NCBI GenBank assembly: GCA_000171835.1
Contig: ABHC01000017.1
Span: forward strand, 79,278 to 143,277
From: an alpha proteobacterium BAL199
GTDB lineage: Bacteria > Pseudomonadota > Alphaproteobacteria > Thalassobaculales > Thalassobaculaceae
Reading direction: 5' to 3'
Length of the DNA stretch: 64,000 nt
The translations under genes were made by a program, and so were the position numbers. Shown piece after piece: positions 60,372 through 64,000 of this stretch; the first letter of the stretch is position 1; every line of letters begins with the position of its first letter. The notes under the pieces are model-generated. The model had not been told where the DNA came from. It saw only the letters and a program-made list of their open reading frames with translations, and ran no database searches.

Positions 60372-60816
60372 TCCTTCCGCGGCGATCGGGCCGCTGCCCA
60401 ACGGGGAGTTTCGCCTGCCGGTTCGGGTCTACTACGAGGACACCGATGCCGGCGGCATCGTCTATCACGCCAACTATCTGCGGTTCGCCGAACGGGCCCG
60501 GACCGAAACGCTGCGGCGCCTGGGCATCGACCAGTCGCGTCTGCGCGAAGAGAACGACGTGATGTTCATCGTGCGCCGCTGCACGATCGACTTCCGGTCC
60601 CCGGCGCGCCTTGACGACGCGCTGGAGATCCGGACCCGGATGACCGGTTGGCGGGGGGCCGCGATCGAGGCCGAGCAGACGGTCCACCGGCAGGGTGAGG
60701 AAGGGACGTTGGTTGCCCTGGAACTCACCATCGCCTGCGTGAACGGTAAGGGGCGACCGGTTCGGGTACCGAATCCGGTGCGTGACGCTTTCGACCGGGC
60801 CGCGGGTGCCGCGTAA
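60364..60816 (+). CDS. ybgC: Tol-Pal system-associated acyl-CoA thioesterase YbgC
   Basis: 150-residue hot-dog thioesterase: [40 protein letters not shown] carries the active-site D and the YEDTDAGG motif of YbgC, followed by [26 protein letters not shown] and [11 protein letters not shown]. It hydrolyses short-chain or phospholipid-linked acyl thioesters and is the usual first gene of the tol-pal operon. It overlaps ruvB by 8 bp, so ruv and tol are joined in one unit here. Confidence 0.93.
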   Translation: MLDPSAAIGPLPNGEFRLPVRVYYEDTDAGGIVYHANYLRFAERARTETLRRLGIDQSRLREENDVMFIVRRCTIDFRSPARLDDALEIRTRMTGWRGAAIEAEQTVHRQGEEGTLVALELTIACVNGKGRPVRVPNPVRDAFDRAAGAA

Positions 60817-60833
60817 TCAGCAACGAGGGATTG

Positions 60834-61565
<732 letters not shown>

Positions 61566-61568
61566 GCC

Positions 61569-62024
61569 GTGGCAGCGCCGATGCTCAACGCGCGAGGCAA
61601 CGGGCGGCGTCGATACCGGCCGTTAAGCGAGATCAACGTCACGCCGTTCGTCGACGTGATGCTGGTGCTGCTGATCGTGTTCATGGTCACGGCACCCTTG
61701 CTGACGGTCGGCGTGCCGGTCGATCTGCCCAAGACCGAAGCGGCGCAGCTGACCGACGAGGTCGAGCCGCTGGTGGTGACGGTCCGGGCCGATGGCAGCA
61801 TCTATCTTCAGGAAAGTCCGGTAGCGGCGGAGCAACTGGTGCCGAGGTTGGTGGCCGTCACCGGGGCCAAGCCCGACACCCGGATCTTCGTTCGTGGCGA
61901 TCGGCGCATCGCCTACGGGAAGGTCATGGAGGTGATGGGGATGGTGAGTGCCGCCGGCTTCACCCGGGTGGCTCTGCTGGCCGAACTGCCCGAGCCGGCA
62001 ACCCCTGCCAACCCCAAGCCTTGA
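61569..62024 (+). CDS. tolR: Tol-Pal system protein TolR
   Basis: 151 residues from GTG 61569 (ATG 61581 also possible). One membrane helix with the proton-carrying Asp: EINVTPFVDVMLVLLIVFMVTAPLL. The periplasmic part has VPVDLPKTEAAQL and VFVRGDRRIAYGKVMEVMGMVSAAGFTRVALL-like residues (IFVRGDRRIAYG). It forms the channel with TolQ; 3 bp separate the genes. Confidence 0.95.
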   Translation: MAAPMLNARGNGRRRYRPLSEINVTPFVDVMLVLLIVFMVTAPLLTVGVPVDLPKTEAAQLTDEVEPLVVTVRADGSIYLQESPVAAEQLVPRLVAVTGAKPDTRIFVRGDRRIAYGKVMEVMGMVSAAGFTRVALLAELPEPATPANPKP

Positions 62025-62039
62025 GTTGACGAGGCGGTC

Positions 62040-63269
62040 ATGACCCGCGGTGTGACGCTGTCGGTTGTTTTCCACGTGGCGCTGATCCTGCTGGCGATCA
62101 TCGGGCTGCCGGAACTCGTGCGCCCGCGACCGATCGAAGACCGTCTGGTCGTAGTCGATGTCGTCACCATTGGAGCGGTGACCAACGCGCCGCCTCCGGT
62201 GGCCGACGCCCCGAAGCCCGACGCTCCGACGCCAAGCACGAAGGCCAAGCCGGACGCGCCGAAAACGCCGCCGCCGCCGCCGGCCAATTCGGCGACCCCG
62301 CCGCCGGCGCCCAAGATCGAGCCACCCCGGGTCGAAGCGCCCAAGGTCGAGGTCCCGAAGGTCGAGCCGCCGAAACCGCAGACCGCACGCAATTCATCAC
62401 CGCCTGCCGAGCCGCCGAAGGTCGAACCGGCGCCGGCTAAGACACCGTCAGCCGCCGAGCGGGTTCCCGCCCCGAAGCCGGAAGCCGTTGCGAAGGCGGA
62501 ACCTCTGCCGTTGCCGAAGCCGCAGGAGCCCAAGCAGCCGGAACCGCAGCCCGACGCCATCCCACTGCCCAAGCCGAAGCCTCCGGAAGTCAAGAAACCG
62601 GAGCCGGAGCCCGAGGCACCGAAGCCGCAGGAGGCTGCAAAGCCCCAGCCACCTAAGGCCGAGCCCGCGAAGCCGGCGGCCGAGGCGGTGACGGCTGAGG
62701 ATGCGGCACCTGCTCCGCCGTTGCCGGTATCGCGTCCGACTCCGCCGAAACGGCCGGAGCAGCAGCAGGCGGCCAAGCCGACGCCGCCGTCGCCTGAGAA
62801 AGACAAGAAACCGGACAAGACCGATGACTTCCTGAATGTGCTGAAAACCGTCCAGAAGATGAAGGACAGCGCGTCGAACCCGACGCAGACGACCCAGAAC
62901 GCCCCGAAGACCCAGGACTCGACGGCGCAGCGCTCGAACTTCGACTCCGATCGGCCGTTGTCGGTATCGGAGATGGACGCGATCCGTCAGCAGATTGCGC
63001 GCTGCTGGCTGGTGCCGGCCGGTGCGAAACAGGGCGAGTCCCTGCTGGTCGAAATCCGCGTTCGCATGAATGCCGATCGGACGGTTCGTGATGCCGAGAT
63101 TATCGATTCGAACCGAATGCGCACCGACCCGTTCTTCCGGGCTGCAGCGGAATCCGCGTTGCGTGCCTTGCGCAATCCGTCCTGCACACCTCTCAACCTC
63201 CCGCCGGAGAAGTACGAGACATGGAAAAGCTTTACGATCACCTTCGACCCGAAGGACATGTTGTCCTGA
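62040..63269 (+). CDS. tolA: Cell envelope protein TolA
   Basis: 409 residues: N-terminal membrane helix (TLSVVFHVALILLAIIGLPELV), a very long Pro/Lys/Glu-rich periplasmic arm (~55-270, repeats of PKPEAPK type) and a C-terminal TolA/TonB-like domain (SVSEMDAIRQQIARCWLVPAGAKQGESLLVEIRVRMNADRTV, FFRAAAESALRALRNPSCTPLNLPPEKYETWKSFTITFDP). It bridges the inner membrane TolQR to TolB/Pal. The arm is Pro-rich rather than the Ala-rich helix of E. coli, making it EF-P-dependent in principle. Followed by tolB. Confidence 0.93.
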   Translation: MTRGVTLSVVFHVALILLAIIGLPELVRPRPIEDRLVVVDVVTIGAVTNAPPPVADAPKPDAPTPSTKAKPDAPKTPPPPPANSATPPPAPKIEPPRVEAPKVEVPKVEPPKPQTARNSSPPAEPPKVEPAPAKTPSAAERVPAPKPEAVAKAEPLPLPKPQEPKQPEPQPDAIPLPKPKPPEVKKPEPEPEAPKPQEAAKPQPPKAEPAKPAAEAVTAEDAAPAPPLPVSRPTPPKRPEQQQAAKPTPPSPEKDKKPDKTDDFLNVLKTVQKMKDSASNPTQTTQNAPKTQDSTAQRSNFDSDRPLSVSEMDAIRQQIARCWLVPAGAKQGESLLVEIRVRMNADRTVRDAEIIDSNRMRTDPFFRAAAESALRALRNPSCTPLNLPPEKYETWKSFTITFDPKDMLS

Positions 63270-64000
63270 CCGCCAACACGCCCGCCCGCCCGGTAGCGAC
63301 CGTATCGCGCCGCGACATGGGCAGGCTCGCACTCGGCGGCGCGCTAGCCGGCGGGCTGGCGGCCGGCACCGTGGGCGGTTTCGCCAAACCGGCGGCGGCT
63401 GAGCTGCGGATCGACATCACCCAGGGCCGGGTCGAACCGTTGCCGGTGGCGATCGCCGACTTCAAGGGTGAGGGAATCGAGCCAACCCGTATCGGCCGCG
63501 AGATTGCCGGCATCATCCGCGCTGACCTGGAGCGTTCCGGCCTGTTCAAGCCGATCGACCAGAACGCGTTCATCCAGACCGACCTGCAATTCGACGTGGT
63601 GCCGCGGTTCGGGGACTGGCGCCTGATCAACGCGCAGGCATTGGTGCACGGGCGGGTGACCGAAATTGGTCAGGGCCAGGTGCGGGTGGAGTTCAGGCTC
63701 TGGGATGTGTTTGCCGAGCAATACATGACCGGCACCACTTTGACGGTGATCCCGGAATCGCTGCGGCGGGCGGCTCACATCATTGCCGACCTGATCTACA
63801 AGCGACTCACCGGCGAGGATGGATATTTCGACAGCCGGATCGTCTACATCGCCGAGAGCGGCGCTCAGAACCGGCGCAAGAAGCAGCTCGCGATCATGGA
63901 TCAGGACGGAGCGAACCATAAGTTCCTAACCGATGGCGGCACTCTGGTGCTGACCCCGCGGTTCTCGCCGACCCATCAGGAGATTACCTACCTCGCCTAT
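63221..64000 (+). CDS. tolB: Tol-Pal system protein TolB, 5' part (runs off the window)
   Basis: The first ~260 codons of TolB. The mature part begins AELRIDITQGRVEPLPVAIADFKGE, then IIRADLERSGLFKPID, and the beta-propeller opens with SRIVYIAESGAQNRRKKQLAIMDQDGANHKFLTDGG. The signal region reads SRRDMGRLALGGALAGGLAAGTVGGFA, ending near KPAAAE, and looks like a twin-arginine signal. Start uncertain: ATG 63221 has GGAGAAG upstream but overlaps tolA by 49 bp; ATG 63317 has no ribosome site and would lose the Arg pair. Incomplete at the window edge. Confidence 0.9.
   Translation, partial: MEKLYDHLRPEGHVVLTANTPARPVATVSRRDMGRLALGGALAGGLAAGTVGGFAKPAAAELRIDITQGRVEPLPVAIADFKGEGIEPTRIGREIAGIIRADLERSGLFKPIDQNAFIQTDLQFDVVPRFGDWRLINAQALVHGRVTEIGQGQVRVEFRLWDVFAEQYMTGTTLTVIPESLRRAAHIIADLIYKRLTGEDGYFDSRIVYIAESGAQNRRKKQLAIMDQDGANHKFLTDGGTLVLTPRFSPTHQEITYLAY

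Overview
The window is GC-rich chromosomal DNA from an alphaproteobacterium, most likely of the Rhodospirillales/Thalassobaculum-Nisaea kind. Support comes from the TrcR (DUF1013), DUF1192, DUF1465, DUF4164 and DUF465 families, the zapA-6S RNA-fau order, the tkt-gap-fba-thiE-efp-suhB block, the yebC-ruvCAB-ybgC-tolQRAB block, and a FlmG/pseudaminic-acid flagellin-modification locus. Gene density is high, with many 4- or 8-bp start/stop overlaps (ATGA, GTGA, TGATG). GTG and TTG starts are common.

Region by region. 0.1-4.5 kb: an amidohydrolase and a minus-strand operon (isopropylmalate-dehydrogenase-like enzyme, Gfo/Idh/MocA oxidoreductase, GntR/FCD regulator), divergent from pyrD across an AT-rich operator-like inverted repeat. 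4.6-12.7 kb: pyrD, a TipF-like degenerate EAL protein, a HAD protein, an Lrp/AsnC regulator, a truncated ybaK, rpmB, a PAS_5 protein, an RraA-like aldolase, a glutamine-synthetase-family enzyme and a MaoC protein. 12.6-20.4 kb: a pseudaminic-acid/flagellin glycosylation locus (methylase, cytidylyltransferase, acetyltransferase, PseG, PseI) with two paralogous ~610-residue TPR-glycosyltransferase genes. 20.4-25 kb: a DMT transporter, a DUF2848-amidase pair, DUF465 and an IS630-family element. 25-30.9 kb: two acyl-CoA synthetase genes (the second is prpE), an SDR gene, and a low-GC patch with a glycine-zipper lipoprotein, a small secreted peptide and remnants of an old duplication.

31-34.3 kb holds the most unusual gene: a GHKL-ATPase/PD-(D/E)xK-type nuclease, a plausible defence protein. 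An IS1595-family element splits it and leaves a perfect 8-bp target duplication, so a 679-residue intact ancestor can be reconstructed. 34.5-42.8 kb: two GNAT enzymes, a small membrane protein, trcR, a quinone oxidoreductase, DUF1192, metY with a hydrolase and a thioesterase, an hsp20 gene with a ROSE-like RNA thermometer, and DUF1465. 42.8-53.5 kb (minus strand): rpmE, a non-flagellar MotA/MotB-like pair, an OmpA-domain protein, suhB, efp, thiE, fba, gap and tkt, with no pgk between gap and fba. 53.7-64 kb: DUF4164-zapA-6S RNA-fau, ymdB, a 2-hydroxyacid dehydrogenase, yebC, ruvCAB, ybgC-tolQRA and the start of tolB, which runs off the end.

All assignments were made by reading motifs and gene order. 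No database search was run, so family names rest on recognition and start sites on Shine-Dalgarno spacing and overlaps.
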